DNA of 64,000 nucleotides from Syngnathus acus (taxonomy: Eukaryota > Chordata > Actinopteri > Syngnathiformes > Syngnathidae). The stretch spans positions 10,983,342 to 11,047,341 of the forward strand of contig NC_051090.1 in NCBI RefSeq assembly GCF_901709675.1, given 5' to 3'. Position numbers and translations under genes: made by a program. Within the stretch, counting starts at the first letter, position 1, and each line of letters begins with the position of its first letter. Shown one piece after another: positions 18,709-31,177 of this stretch. The notes beneath the pieces are model-generated. The model ran no database searches. It was not told where the DNA came from and saw only the letters and a list, made by a program, of their open reading frames with translations.

Positions 18709-20253
18709 CAGGTTTGGATGACTAGGGATGAAGTTCATTGTTATCTTTGTGGCAACGTTTTTAATGCTTTTTGCATCATTGCATCTCAGTGTCACAATAA
18801 CTGGTCGCATATAATGTGTACCTGCTATTGCGCTGACCAGTAAGTTCATTAAGTTATGGACGTATGATCTTGCTTGAGACTCAACATAAATTGTTGTGTG
18901 ACATGACAGAACAGTGATTGCTTTATGATTGAGACATTCAGACATATCCATTTAGTTTATAACCTCAATGTGCATTCCACGTCACCACCAAATGCAACAC
19001 CAAATCATATTAGTATTCTTAATGAATGTCACTCCGATACTATCAGTTAAATAGGTGTCAGTTGTTCAAGTGTTATAAGTTAAACTGTCATGAAAATGTT
19101 GTAACACTAACGTTTGACGTCTTCACAGGTTGGAGTTTATGAAACACTTTTCCAAACCTCGTACATGTTAATGCAGGTTGGGGGACAATTACAGTATAGG
19201 CTACTACGCGTAGCTAAGCGAGTAGCTTGTTTACGGTTAAAAAGAAAACAAACCCCGTTTCTCGCACAAGCTGTACTTATATAGCGACATTTACAGACTG
19301 TAACTGTAACGAAGTGTATGCACACCTTTAAGAATACATTTCCAAGTTCGTTCATATGCCCGACTTGAAAGTTTGCCACTACCTGTCAAACTGTGACAAC
19401 GGAAACTGGACACTTCCGCTTCGTCTGCCACTACCTGTCGAACTGTGAGAACGGAAACGGGACACTTCCGCTTCCGGATGTCCGTCTGTTCCGCCCCTAT
19501 TCCATTATTTAGGACTACGAGTTGAAATTTCCAGCTACTGTCAATATTAAACATAATACAAAGGAGAGTAAATAAAACACATTGTCCAAATAACGCTACA
19601 AGCGGATATAATCACGAATGAGGATAGCGGAAAACGAGACCAACAGAGGGCGCACTCGTACCACTTACTGCGCATCATATTGGGGTGCATGTGGACAGTT
19701 TGTTTAATTGGTTAAACCACATCATTAGATCAAAATAGTGCAAATTCAGAATAAACAAATATAGGTACAATTTTTGTACAATGGACACGCGCCAATAAAC
19801 GACTGGATATTTGATTTTCATTTTTGTTTAATCTTAAAAATATTAAATATTTTGACGTAAATAAAGTGCTTTTTTTTCGATTCATATTTGGTCTCATTAG
19901 TGTTTGATGTTGGTTTTCCTTTTTAGGTGGTGATGGAGTGAAATTTTGAGAACCTAACCCTAACCCGCTCTATCTGATGACGGCCACGTTATTGTCTGTA
20001 ACCCAATGTCGTCTGATTTGATATGATACAGCAGACCTCCTAACAAACACCTTCATGAACAGATAATTTTGACTTTCCATTGAATATGAGCGTGTGACGT
20101 GTCGGAGATACCCCTCCCAACCCCATCCTTACAATAGCCCACCCACTCCTGCACTGTCTGTCGGGCTGAGCGCTCGCGAGTGGCTGCGGCGGCGCCGAGT
20201 CTCGTCACGCCGGTCGTCTGTGGACGCTGGCCGGCTGGCAGGCCCGGGTGGAC
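18709..20253. other. Head-to-head spacer between sirt5 and phactr1
   Basis: About 1.5 kb shared upstream DNA holding the duplicated ETS module (19375-19478) and an AT-rich centre (19700-19920). GC-rich sequence leads into the phactr1 start (20100-20250), probably its 5' UTR. No coding exon was recognised. A non-coding sirt5 first exon may lie here. Confidence 0.55.
19375..19478. promoter_or_regulatory. Duplicated 52-bp module with ETS-type sites, candidate sirt5 promoter
   Basis: Two adjacent near-identical 52-base units (19375-19426 and 19427-19478), each starting GCCACTACCTGTC and containing ACACTTCCGCTTC. On the minus strand this reads GAAGCGGAAGTGT, a good ETS/GABP core (CGGAAG). A further CTTCCGGA follows at the end of the second unit. 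It lies about 670 bases upstream of the sirt5 start codon and about 780 bases upstream of the phactr1 start codon, in the head-to-head spacer. Use as the sirt5 promoter or 5' untranslated exon is inferred from position and motif. Confidence 0.5.
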
Positions 20254-23200
20254 ATGGCGGCGGCGGCGGCCCCGGAGCAAGAGGACCGCAGGCCGATCCG
20301 GAGGGTTCGTTCCAAGAGTGACACGCCTTACATCAACGAAGCGAGGATCTCTTTGCACCTGGAGACAGGTAGGGGAGTCGGGAATCGACAACGATGAGCG
20401 CCGCATATCATATTCTATTACACCTGCAGCCTCTCGGGGCCAACACATGGTCAAAGGCGTCCCCATCGGTGCTTCGTTATAGTGACCGCCCCCGAGACAT
20501 CGGCATGACTACGAGGTTTTATGATGCAGCTTGGCGGTACCCGTGATGCACAGCTGCACGTTGGAGGATAATAACCTCACGGTGACTCACACACATGGGA
20601 AAATTCGCTTGATACGATGGCTTTATTTTAAATGGATGATTCGTGGAGAGCTCAGCCTGGTTCGGTAATCATGTCAAATTTAAAAAAGGACGCTAAACCA
20701 TGCAATCTCGAAAGTGACCCTCCGTTGACTTGAAACGCTATCATGGCATTACGAGACGTGTAGGCATAGCAAATGGTACTGGTTTGATGCTGCGCTTGTC
20801 ACAGTGACAGTTTTCTTTGTTGCCATGGTCACGATGAACAGCTAAAACATTGCTTTCAAAATGCATACGGGAAGAGAGCTCTTTCTCCCATTCGGCAAAA
20901 GCACACTCATCATCCTCATCCTAATCGTGCTGGTTGAAGAGCTTGGCGAACGCGTCTATGCAAAGCTGTACAGTGGTCCTGAAACTGAATAGCGAAGCCT
21001 CTACTAGGGATCGGCGTTCGTTCACCATCACCCACATAATGACCCCCCCCCCCCCCCCCTTTCACCCCCCACTTGCGCCACTACTGCATCCGAGTTGCAC
21101 TGGACCCTCCCCCAGAAAAGAAGAAGAAAATGACAAATGCCAGTCACACGGTGCATTGGCGACACGTGCCATTTTTGCTTCTTAGTCTATGTCAGAGGTT
21201 TATATCTACCGCAGCCTACTGTTGTTTTTACAATATAGTACTAAAAAGGAGAACTGTGTGGAGATAATCTTCAACCAGCGCTCCGGTAGACCGGTAGATT
21301 CCAGGCCTCAATCGTTTTCCTCACCAGTCAATACTAAACACAGTACCAGCACCTCCCAGTAGGTGATGCTTTAGTTGAGCTTGACGGAGGGGACGTATCA
21401 ATTCAAATCCTCAGTTTTGTGTTTCAAACACAACTGTGGAAACACTTGCACACGTGCGGCTACATCATGATGTGTTTGCAACCACAGCTGGATGACACTG
21501 GTCGGATCGCTTGACCTTGGTTACGCGTGTTTCTGCGAATGTCATTTTATTGTTGAAAACTTTTGATTTTGTTGCAGCCGAAGAAGTAGAAAGGCTAGCG
21601 GCAATGCGCTCGGATTCACTGGTTCCTGGCACGCACACGCCTCCCATCAGGCGGCGAAGTAAATTTGCCACCCTGGGGCGTCTCTTTAAACCCTGGAAAT
21701 GGAGAAAGAAGAAGAGTGAAAAGTTCAAGCAGACCTCCGCTGGTGAGGACGAGAACACAATGCACTCTTCTAGACTGCATTTTAACCGCTACTTTACCTC
21801 TCAGTGCTGGAAAGGAAAATGTCCACAAGACAGAGCAGAGAGGAACTGATCAAGAAAGGCGTGCTGAAGGAAGTTTACGAGAAAGGTGATGGCACATCCA
21901 AACCAACAAGAATGTTCATGGTGTTGACTTGGCCGTCCCGCCGTTCCAAATCGTGACATTGCGCTCTTGTGCCGCGCTTGCGTAGTAGACAGTTCGTCAT
22001 CATCGGTACCACAGGAGGAGGGGAAGATGCAAAATGGCCGCTCTCCCATGCCGGGGCGCAATTTGCCACAATTTGAAGGTACCCAGCCAATGGAAGGAGC
22101 GGCTGCGACCGGGGGTAGGCAACATTGAAACAACATCAAAAAGCAGCGAGCAAAGTCGAAGAAATTGGATTAGAAATTGGATTAGTGCCGTGTTTCGATT
22201 GCCTTTCTTTCTCCTCAGGTGTACTGGTGTTTGACATCCCCGCTGAGAGTACAAGTCAACCGGACCAAGCTCAAAAATGTAACCAGGCTCCCCCCGCAAA
22301 AAAACCTTCTGTGTACCCCGCGGACAATATTGACTCAACATTGCACAGACCTCCTGCAATACACAAGCAAGGTCCAGCGCTACCACCAAAACCCTCCAGC
22401 AGGATCGCAAATCACACAACAGGTACATTCGCCTCTGTGACATTCTCGGTCGCGGTCTCCGAGCTCCTCCTTTCTTTGGTCAATTTCCAGATGGCACCCC
22501 GGTGAAGTTGCCGTGCATGGCAGTGAAGCTATCTCCTCCTCTAGCGCCCAAGAAGCTCATGATCTCCGTACCCGCGGGGTGCGTGGAAGCCTTGCCGCCT
22601 CTGCTCGCCTTCCAGAAGTGCTCCGCCCCTGCCAGCCACGCCCCCGTGGGCGGCCACTCACTGCAGTACGGAACACTGCCCGTCCCGCTTCACCCGCCGA
22701 GCCGAATCATCGAGGAGCTTAACAAGACCCTAGCGCTGACCATGCAGAGGTTTGAGAGGTGGGTGTCCAAACAGGTTGCCTGGTGGGCTAATGTTTTTGT
22801 CATTTCTGTAGTTGTGATTTTTGTCCATAGGATTTATTTGGAACCAATTCCAATTTTGCACATTTGTGACCAAGATCTTGTCATTCTTTGGTTTTGCGAA
22901 ATTACATTGTTATCCCAAAATGTTTCATTTAATTTGTATGTACTTCTGGGGACGCTCGTGTTGATCTCTTCAGCAAGAACTCCTGACCTTTGCCCTTTCC
23001 CACCAACCACAGTTCTGTGATGCGCGGCATTCCCACGGTGATGATGGAATGCGACGACAAGGAGAATCTCCCCAATGAGGCGGACTACGAGGATCTGCCT
23101 GTGATGTATGGGGATGACGATGAAGACGAGGAGGAATTAGAGGAGGAAGATGAACAAGTGGATGAGGAGGATGATGATGAGGAGGAGGATGAAGCATTGT

Positions 23201-24645
23201 TTACAAGTAGGTATAAAGACATGTAAAGACAGACATCAACAATGTGCAGCTGCACTCGCCCATGACGTACGTGTGCTGATGAATTTTCTCGCCACTGCAG
23301 GCACGCTGGCCCTGAAGGTGCTACGAAAGGACTCTTTAGCCATTAAAATCAGCAACCGTCCATCAAAGAGGGAGCTGGAGGAGAAGAACATTCTGCCGCG
23401 ACAGTCCGACCTGGAGAGACTCGAGTCCCGACAGCAAACGGCGACCAAGCTGACACGGTGCAAATATGGCCGCCACTCGTGTACTCCCCCACCCTCACTA
23501 CAAAACATTTTGTTGGTCCAAACAAAATGACTCGTAGCGACCAGATGAACACAATTCCTTCCTTCTCGCATGACTCACAATGTCATGTCAATAAAACTAA
23601 AAGATTTTTTGTTCCAGACGATTGAGTCAGCGCCCAACTGCCGAGGAACTGGAACAGAGGAATATCCTGAAACGTACGTTACGTTGCATGCTAAAAATAG
23701 AACACAAAAGACAAAAGAGCACCTACGAGATCAGTCATCTTTTCTTCTTCTTTAGCTCGAAACGACCTGGAGGAGCAGGAGGAGAAGAGGGAGATCAAGA
23801 GACATTTATCCAAAAAAGTAAGTGAGCAGCTAACTCTCTGTGCAGATGTTTTTTTTCGAGAGGAACATGGTTGCCATGGTGATCTGGACTACCACCACAC
23901 GCTATTCAAATGACAGCGCCTTCTTAGGACAACTTGACCTTTGGCTTGAGTCACTGTGAATGCTTTGTGCAGAAAGCAAATGAAACAAATTCGCTCTTCA
24001 CCTTTGAAGATGCCTGATTTTTAAAATGTGTTTTAATAGCATGACTTCATTTAGTAGCGAGTAGCTGCATTCATGTCTGTTTTGGCAGTGTCTGAAAAGC
24101 ACCAAGAAGCCAATTCAAAAGCAGAACGCACACTTGATTTGGACAAAATGTGCAGCATCGCGCCTGACACAGCCAGTGACGATGGCAGCGTGTAATTTGC
24201 TAATTTGCGTTTGTGGCTCACACCGACTCTGCCTCCGCTTTCTAGCTCAGCCAGCGGCCCACGGTGGAGGAGCTAAGGGAAGCAAAGATCCTCATTCGCT
24301 TTAGCGACTACGTGGAAGTTGCCGAGGCTCAGGACTACGACAGGAGGGCAGACAAGCCCTGGACGCGACTGACGGCCGCTGACAAGGTTCCCGCAGAACG
24401 ACAGCAAGTCCAATTTGGAGTGGACCACATTTGATTCATCTGCTTGACTTGTGTGTGTCATTCAGGCTGCCATAAGGAAAGAGCTGAATGAGTTTAAAAG
24501 CACCGAGATGGATGTGCACGAGTCCAGTCGTCACTTCACCAGGCATGAAAACAACAACAAAAAACGACAAACACTTTAGCCCCAAATTACTCTTGGAAAT
24601 GTACCTAAACTATCACTTTTCTTCTGCAGGTTTCATCGGCCCTAA
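20254..24645 (+). CDS. phactr1: Phosphatase and actin regulator 1
   Basis: Binds G-actin through RPEL motifs and protein phosphatase 1 through its C-terminus, linking actin status to dephosphorylation. Thirteen coding exons: 20254-20368, 21578-21742, 21805-21885, 21986-22078, 22219-22422, 22491-22758, 23013-23206, 23301-23457, 23618-23673, 23756-23817, 24246-24386, 24466-24542, 24630-24645. They give 542 residues (human long form 580). The N-terminal RPEL is in exon 3 ([13 protein letters not shown]). Three C-terminal RPELs follow ([39 protein letters not shown]). The PP1-binding tail has [10 protein letters not shown] and KPWTRLT and ends RFHRP. A basic patch ([14 protein letters not shown]) fits the nuclear signal, and an acidic run lies in exon 7. 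The start matches the internal methionine of the mammalian long isoform. The intron before the last 16-base exon uses a GC donor. Tail to tail with tbc1d7. Confidence 0.96.
21043..21059. repeat. Poly-C tract in phactr1 intron 1
   Basis: Seventeen consecutive C bases followed by a second C run. The length in the assembly may be unreliable. Confidence 0.95.
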
Positions 24646-25800
24646 AGGAACGCTGGCCAAGGTGATATTGGCGCATAGGCGGGCAGACGACACACTCGGC
24701 AACTTTCCTTGGAATGTCGTTCCAGACTGATTTGGATTTCCAAAAACATATTGTATCAACAAACTGCACTTTTGTCAAGTCAAATCGGTGCCAATTCGGA
24801 TTCATTGAAAGAAGACTGGACTTGAACGAGACTATTGGTGATTTGGAAATCCTAATTCAGCTTCAGACTCATTTGAGCCTTTTCCATGTTTTACTGCTAA
24901 AGAGCAACATCTTTCTGTTCATCCACCAACGTCCTGTTTTTTTCAGGCCACGAGGTTCTTGCGGCCGGCAACAATTCTAATCTCCGTGTTCAAGTTGCAC
25001 TATGTTGAATTGTGACAGGGTACAATGATCGTGTTCCATAAATCAAGCAGAATGAAGGGACAGATTATGTGCAATGAGACTTAAGTAGACTATTGTGACT
25101 TTTAATAATATCATGGGGGGGTTATGATATCAATTATGTCAGTGTTTGTTGGGACCATTTCCATTCTTCCAGGTGAGTTGAGACTCACCCAATACTTGGT
25201 TCTTCAAAAATCAAATGTCTTCAAAATCAAATCAGCAGTGCAATAATCTCAAACTCATCTTGACTTGTTGAAGCGAGCACAACTTCCGGGTTCCAGTTCC
25301 CTAATTTGAACCAAACCACGCGAGTGCGTTTGAACGCATCCCACGATTGCCGACGTGGACCCTTCAGTGAGCTTCTGGTTCAGAGCGCCTGCAGTCAGGT
25401 TGACAGCACTTTTGATTTCTCCATCCTGCTCCGTGTTTGTGTGTGAGAGCATCTGCGTGATAGTGTGCGTGTTGCCAAGCTACTTGCTTGCGTGCACACA
25501 ATCACACTACTTGGACATAAAAAGAAAAAGTGAAATTTCAAATGTTTTGGGGTAAAGCATGTATTATTTATTGTGAGTCTTTGATGATGTACGCAGTTTC
25601 TTAAACAAAGAAATATGATTTTGCCTGCTTGGGGGTTTTTTTCTCTTCCAAACATTCTCAGTTTCTCACCATGTTCATCATGGCTGCTCATCTCCCTGTC
25701 CTTTCCGGTGATTGCTCATGAGATCGTGATGATCAGTATGTACGGTCCAGGTCGGAAATCTCTCTGGAGTGTGAAGACAACGAGCTGACTTGCCCACAAT
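24646..25800. other. Convergent 3' region of phactr1 and tbc1d7
   Basis: Holds the phactr1 3' UTR (plus, no AATAAA found) and the tbc1d7 3' UTR (minus, signal at 25567-25572). A convergent PHACTR1/TBC1D7 pair is also the human arrangement. No other gene was seen. Confidence 0.6.
25567..25572 (-). terminator. Candidate poly(A) signal of tbc1d7
   Basis: AATAAA on the minus strand (TTTATT on plus), 229 bases after the tbc1d7 stop codon. Confidence 0.55.
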
Positions 25801-27421
25801 TCACATGGCGTGTATCGGGGTGCCACAATATTTGTGCCACAAATCGATAGCTTTCGTTACGATGGCGTCCGTGTTCTCCTGCGGTATCTGCAACGGTTAA
25901 ACGCATGGTGAGGCGAGAGCGCTGTGAAATGTTGATCGCGGCGGCACGTCGCACAGTTGCGGACTCACATTGCACAGGAACTTGACAATGCCCTCCGGTC
26001 GGCTCATCCCCAGCAACATAATCTTGTAGCTGAGCAGAATCTCCAGGGCAACAAACACCAGGATCTTACAGGAGCCACTGATCACCTTGTCCCACACTCT
26101 TGAAAACACATCCAATCAATAGGACATATGGAAAGATATAAAAGTAAATCACAAACTTTCAAAATGTATATTTCAAGAACAGAAACATCTACTTTTCGTT
26201 CCTTTGACAGCTTTTTGTGCAACACTGGACGGAAAAGAAAGAAGTGTGTTTCGGTTTGAGGACTCACCTCTGCAAACTGGACTCGGGCAGGCAGCCCGCA
26301 AAACAGCGTTTGAACCAGAGGTTGTATGGAAGTTGTGCCAAAGCGCCGCTGGTCTTTAAATGACTGAGGAGGCCTGGCTCCTCCTGACTCAGGTAGTGCT
26401 CCAGGCTCTTTGGCTATACCAACAAAGGTGGCACAGAACCATGGCCGATTCAAAGCTAATCCACAGCCACACAAATGACACGCTGTGACACTTACAAGAT
26501 GTGGAACTGAGTCTCCAAACTTGGTGTGGAACTGACTGACAAAACTTTTAATGAGCCAATAGCAGTCAACGGGATCCTCAACTATCTCCTCCATGGCTTG
26601 ACTGATGGACAGGAAGTCCTCATGCTCTTTATCCTGAAAACCAGATTAACAGCTGATGTATGGGAAAAAGAAAAAAAAAAAAACACGCCAATATATACAC
26701 GGCAGTAGCTGTGAAGATTCACTTGCAAAACGCGACATCATACCGGTGGTGAAATTTCAGAGCAGCGCGGAAGCATTTGGCTCTCCAGCTGGAACATACG
26801 CAAGTACACATGGGTGGAAGGTGAGGAGGACTTGATGAATCTCATCACTTCCAGAGCCTCCATGATGTCTTGGTACTGCTCCTTTCTATAGCTTCCGACC
26901 AAGGTATGAGAGTCGCTATGGGGCGGCAGGACGCCTGAAGAACATGGAGATAATACGTGATGCATCAAAAATATTGGACAACCAATTGCAATGCAAGTTA
27001 CAGTCTAAATGTGTCTTACCTAACAGAACCTTCCACACATGGACCCTGTACATGGACGGGAGAGGAAAACGTTGACTGAAGGTACTCAGCTTCTCAAGAT
27101 CTGTCAAAGAGGCACAGTCTCTGTAAACAAACCGGCTTGCATATAGATTCATGCAAGCCAGTTAGAAAATAAGAAGTTCATCTCTACATTTAATAGATTA
27201 TGACCGATAAGTGAAATTGACTAATTGCATCATTCTGACCATAAAACTGTCTTTAAATCTTCTATGAGTGACTCGGTGTTTAATCGTATGTAACAAAATT
27301 GACACTCACCCAGAGGGTTATCCTTCAGCAGTATTTCAAGGGACTTTTTCTCCTCCACTCCTCTAAAGCCAACTTTCTCATAATAAGCAGAGCGAAAGTT
27401 CCTCTGAGGGTCGTCAGCCAT
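25801..27421 (-). CDS. tbc1d7: TBC1 domain family member 7 (third subunit of the TSC complex)
   Basis: In vertebrates TBC1D7 binds TSC1 and stabilises the TSC1-TSC2 complex, which turns off Rheb and so mTORC1. Seven coding exons: 27421-27310, 27100-27020, 26934-26744, 26633-26496, 26413-26268, 26098-25969, 25887-25801. They give 294 residues (human 293). The start is [25 protein letters not shown], almost the same as the human N-terminus. The TBC fold follows, with [21 protein letters not shown] and [11 protein letters not shown], and the end matches [13 protein letters not shown]. All introns are GT-AG and phases are consistent. Earlier Rab-GAP activity claims exist for the family; the TSC role is the better supported one. 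A short gene with no oddities. Confidence 0.96.
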
Positions 27422-27901
27422 AATTTCACCTGACAAAGCAGCCCACACACGAGAGCAAGCGTTTCACGAGGGCTTCGTCCTCTACGGTTAAAGCCTTCGT
27501 AGTTGTTGCACTATTGGCATGGCTGCAGATATTGTTTGCGTCACCGGACCTTAACTTCGAGTCACATTTATGACTAAATAAATAAAATCATAATGTAATG
27601 TATGTTAAACAACACGTTCGCGTTCTGTCACGTTCTTCTTCTTCTTCTTGAGGGAGTTTTGTGGCGGTTGGCAAGAAAAATGTAGGTGCATTACCACCAC
27701 CTAGCGGTGTGGAGTGTGAACCTGCCCTAGTGCTAACAGTATCAACAAAACAAACAAACTAAAAAACACACTATCATTCTAAAATCCTGCTGTCAGTATA
27801 ATATTTTCGACGAGAACAAGAAACTTGGATCACATTACCACGAAACTGGCCAAAACAATGAAGGTCTGTTTTGTTACATTTTTAGCTACATATTTTTAGG
27901 G
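27422..27901. other. tbc1d7 upstream region, no gene recognised
   Basis: Probably contains the tbc1d7 5' UTR and promoter. A stretch at about 27630-27740 (TTCTTCTTCTTCTTGAGGG..., then CATTACCACCACCTAGCGG) looks like a fish repeat fragment, but I cannot name it. Confidence 0.45.
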
Positions 27902-28256
27902 CAGTGGTTCTTAACCTGGGTTCGATCGAACCCTAGTGGTTCGGTGAGTCGGTCTCAGGGGTTCGGCAGAGCCTCGACTGGGCAAGTCCAAACACACCTG
28001 ATTTATTCTGTAAATTCGTGACGACGCATATCTGAACTGGTCTCGCAAAGGCAACAGCAGAAGTCACACTGATTTGCAGGTATGTAATTTGTTTTGAGTT
28101 CATGCGTTGTGTTGGTTATGTGCTTTGAACAAGGTGATGTTGATGCATGGCTCATTTTGTGCACCAGTAATAAACATTGATGTCTTGAATTAAAAAAACA
28201 AAACAAAACAAAAAACAGTCAAGAGGGGTTCGGTGAATGCGCATATGAAACTGGTG
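27902..28256 (+). mobile_element. hAT-like element fragment
   Basis: Begins CAGTGGTTCTTAACCTGGGTT, the terminal sequence typical of hAT (Charlie-type) non-autonomous elements. Its 3' part contains AGAGGGGTTCGGTGAATGCGC, expected near the other end, but the closing inverted repeat is missing. It is therefore truncated at the right. No coding capacity. Family assignment is from memory of such termini. Confidence 0.6.
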
Positions 28257-29974
28257 GCAGGGACTGGGAGAGTTTTCCTGGCCAGGAGTCAGTTGTGTAA
28301 CCAGGCCACCCTGGCCTTGCCCACACGTGCATGTTCACACCCACACTTAAATGCATGGGCACAAGCAAAACGCATTTGTGCGCACACACATACACACAAT
28401 CATTCTTTGGGTTTTGTTGTGGGTGTGAAGAAATGGGGTCGAAATACAAAAACTCCTGCCTAGCTACAAAAACAGATATGCTCAAACCTCATTGAATAAA
28501 GTACATAAGCAGACAAGTATATTCACATATTAAAACAATAAAAGAAAAATTTTAAGCATATAATTATACCTACACACCAAATCAATAAAGAAGACATAAC
28601 TAGACATTTTTGATAGGCGGTAATGACAAAGGTTTTTATAACTTTATGATCTGATATGTATTTCTGTGCACTTTGAAATAACAAATGTTCTTTGATATAT
28701 TGCCTGAATAGCTTAATGACCCTTAAGGTACTGTTTAATGCATGCCTGATGGTTTTCTAAATCACGGACACTGCCAAAGTCGTCTAAAAATGTTCAGTAC
28801 TTGATTATATCTTATGTTTTGATTAATGCTAGACGCCAGCTTTGGATTACTACTGAACGTTCTGGACAGAGGGAAATGTTTTTCCTAACAATGAAAAGAT
28901 ATGTGTCAAAAGATAGTGTAAAACAAACAAACAAATGCATGGTAAGTGGTGAGTAAGAACTTTGCATAGTCAGGGAACATTAACAAATTGATGATGTCAC
29001 AGCCAAAAGTTCACATAATTCCATACAAAATGACAAAATTGAAAGAATGATGAATGGGCAGTGTGCGACAGTGGGCAAAGTGGATGTATGTGCAAGAATG
29101 GTTTACAGGAAGGACACTTGGAGATAAAACCGGTAGAGGTGCCAGAGGAAGAGCGGCAGGAGGAAAACAACCAAGAACCCGGCCAAAGGTGATCGCCAAG
29201 GCCGAAAGACGGGATGGAAAACAACAGCCCCCACACACACCGAATCGCCCATAATCAGCACCCACCCCCACGGAACCAGCCCTCACCGAACCAGCACCCA
29301 CTCTCATGGAATCAAACTCTCCTGCGAACTTGCCACACCCCCTGACTCATCACCCATCAAACTCGGCCCACACTGGCATGTGCAACTGAATATAAGCTGA
29401 CCAAAGAACCTTGAACGTTGCCTTTTCTGAATGGAGACTTTCTGCTCTTGAGCATGGTCACACAAAAGGCCCAGCGCTGTATTATACTTTCCTGAAAACA
29501 GAGCTTTCTTAACAAGAATTGTGATTGAACTCAACCAACCTGTGTAAGTCTAAATTTTGTTTCGGTGTCTTAGCCTTTTCCTGTTGAGTTACATGGTGGA
29601 TAGGAGGGTAAAAGATGGTGCGTGAGTGTGTATTGGATTTGGCCCAGACGAATTGGCTAAGATGAAATTCCAAATTTCAAAGCTTGACATGGAGGACCTG
29701 AAGTAGGGGGCCTGAGTGGGGGTTACTTAAAAGTTAGTTCTTCAAAATTAACTATTGTTAAATTGGTAAAGGGGAATTTGTTGGTTGAACCAGTAAACCT
29801 CCATTCCCGTTCCAAATTTCACCAGAAGATGGTGCCAAAGTCAGATTGACCTAACATAGTAAATTAATAGTTTAAAAAGTCATTGATTAGATGAAGACTT
29901 GTTCTGAGGCACAGCGACACACAATTTTGGATTGTGTTATATTATTTTGTTTTGCTATAATATACTTGAAAACT
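28257..29974. other. Spacer with no recognised feature
   Basis: AT-rich non-coding sequence with a short CA patch (about 28382-28400). No exon or terminal repeat was recognised on either strand. Confidence 0.5.
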
Positions 29975-30435
29975 GCTTGAATATTTTAATTTGCTAACTA
30001 GGGAAGCCCATGCTCATCGTTAGGTAATGAGAATGAGACATGTTAATCACAGTTAGAGTAAGCTGCAATATACTTTATTTTGTTTTGCAATATTGTATAG
30101 TTAGTAGCAGCTTGAGCAGCATCATAGCACTGATGTTTCATTTACACATGAATGTATTAAGAGTTGAGTAAGGACAAGGGGCTGACAGTGATACCGTGGG
30201 TGGAAGACTGCAATCCCACGCTTGAGCTTGACCTAGAGGTCACCAGCTTGTCAAAATACGTTTTGAAGATGCTTGAGTGTTTTAACTTGCTAACTAAGAG
30301 AATCCACGATCATAGTTATGATTATGTGTTAAATTGACTATTGTGAAAGTATGTGTTATTATTGTCACAATGTTTGATCAGTATCAAACATGAATGTAAT
30401 ATTGATGTGCCATTTACATATGAATGTATGAATGT
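29975..30435. repeat. Tandem direct duplication, second unit interrupted
   Basis: Two direct copies of about 285 bases. Unit 1 is about 29975-30255; unit 2 starts about 30260 and resumes after the LINE at 31178-31260. Matching landmarks are TTGCTAACTA (29991 and 30283), the CATTTACA-ATGAATGTAT block (30140 and 30411), and GGTGGAAGACTG followed by TCCCAC and a GACCT block (30200 and 31192). Copies are diverged. Origin unknown. Confidence 0.65.
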
Positions 30436-30439
30436 GAGC

Positions 30440-31177
30440 GAAGACAAGAAGGCGGAAAGGGTGGTCAGCAGCACTAAATTCCTGGGAGTCCACATCACAG
30501 ACGACCTCACCTGGACTGTGAACACCACAACACTGGTCAAGAGGGCACAGAAGCGCTTGTACTTCCTGCGGAGGATGAGGAGAGCCCACCTGCCCCCACC
30601 CATCATGAGGACGTTCTACCGAAGCACCATAGAGAGCATTCTGACAAGCTGTCTCTCGGTGTGGTGTGGAGGTTGCAGCGCCTCCGATTGGAAGAACCTG
30701 AGGAGAGTGGTGAGGACAGCAGAGAGGATCATCGGGGCTCCTCTTCCCTCCATTCAGGACTTGTCATCCCAGCGCTGCGTGTCCCGAGCCCGTAATATTA
30801 TCAGTGACCCATCACACCCCCACCATGGACTGTTCTCCCTGCTGCCCTCTGGGAAGAGGTTTCGCAGCATCCGCTGCAGGTCCACCAGGTTCTGCAATAG
30901 TTTTTTCCCTGCTGTCGTCAGACTGTTGAACATTCAAACGTAGCATTCCTCTGCACATTTGTAAATACTGCTTTTGTCTCCTGCACTGTTTACATACTTT
31001 ATCACTGCTGCACTTTGTACTTTATAATTATCTTATTTCATATTTTTATATAGAATGTCACTTTTTTAACCAGCCGAAATACCACTACATTGTTGAAAGC
31101 CGTATGCAACGAAATTTCGTTTTGTACACACCTAGTGTTGACAAAATGACAATAAAGTTCTGTCTAAGTCTAAGTCT
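30440..31177 (+). mobile_element. 5'-truncated L2-type LINE fragment
   Basis: Carries the last part of a LINE reverse-transcriptase ORF (stop at 30941-30943). It shows FLGVHITDDLTW, KRAQKRLYFLRR and CLSVWCGGCSASDWKNLRRV, the conserved C-terminal region of fish L2/CR1-like elements. A 3' UTR follows, ending in ACAATAAAGTTCTGTC and short TAAGTC repeats typical of L2 tails. The frame is open from the 5' break to the stop, so this copy is fairly young, but most of the ORF is missing. It sits inside the second unit of the 29975 duplication. Confidence 0.85.

Noticed and set aside
23110-23206. Acid-rich GA-rich stretch considered as a simple repeat
   Set aside because: It is in frame within phactr1 exon 7 and matches the acidic segment present in mammalian PHACTR1.
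30365-30606. Minus-strand ORFs over the LINE fragment
   Set aside because: They are antisense to the clear reverse-transcriptase frame on the plus strand.
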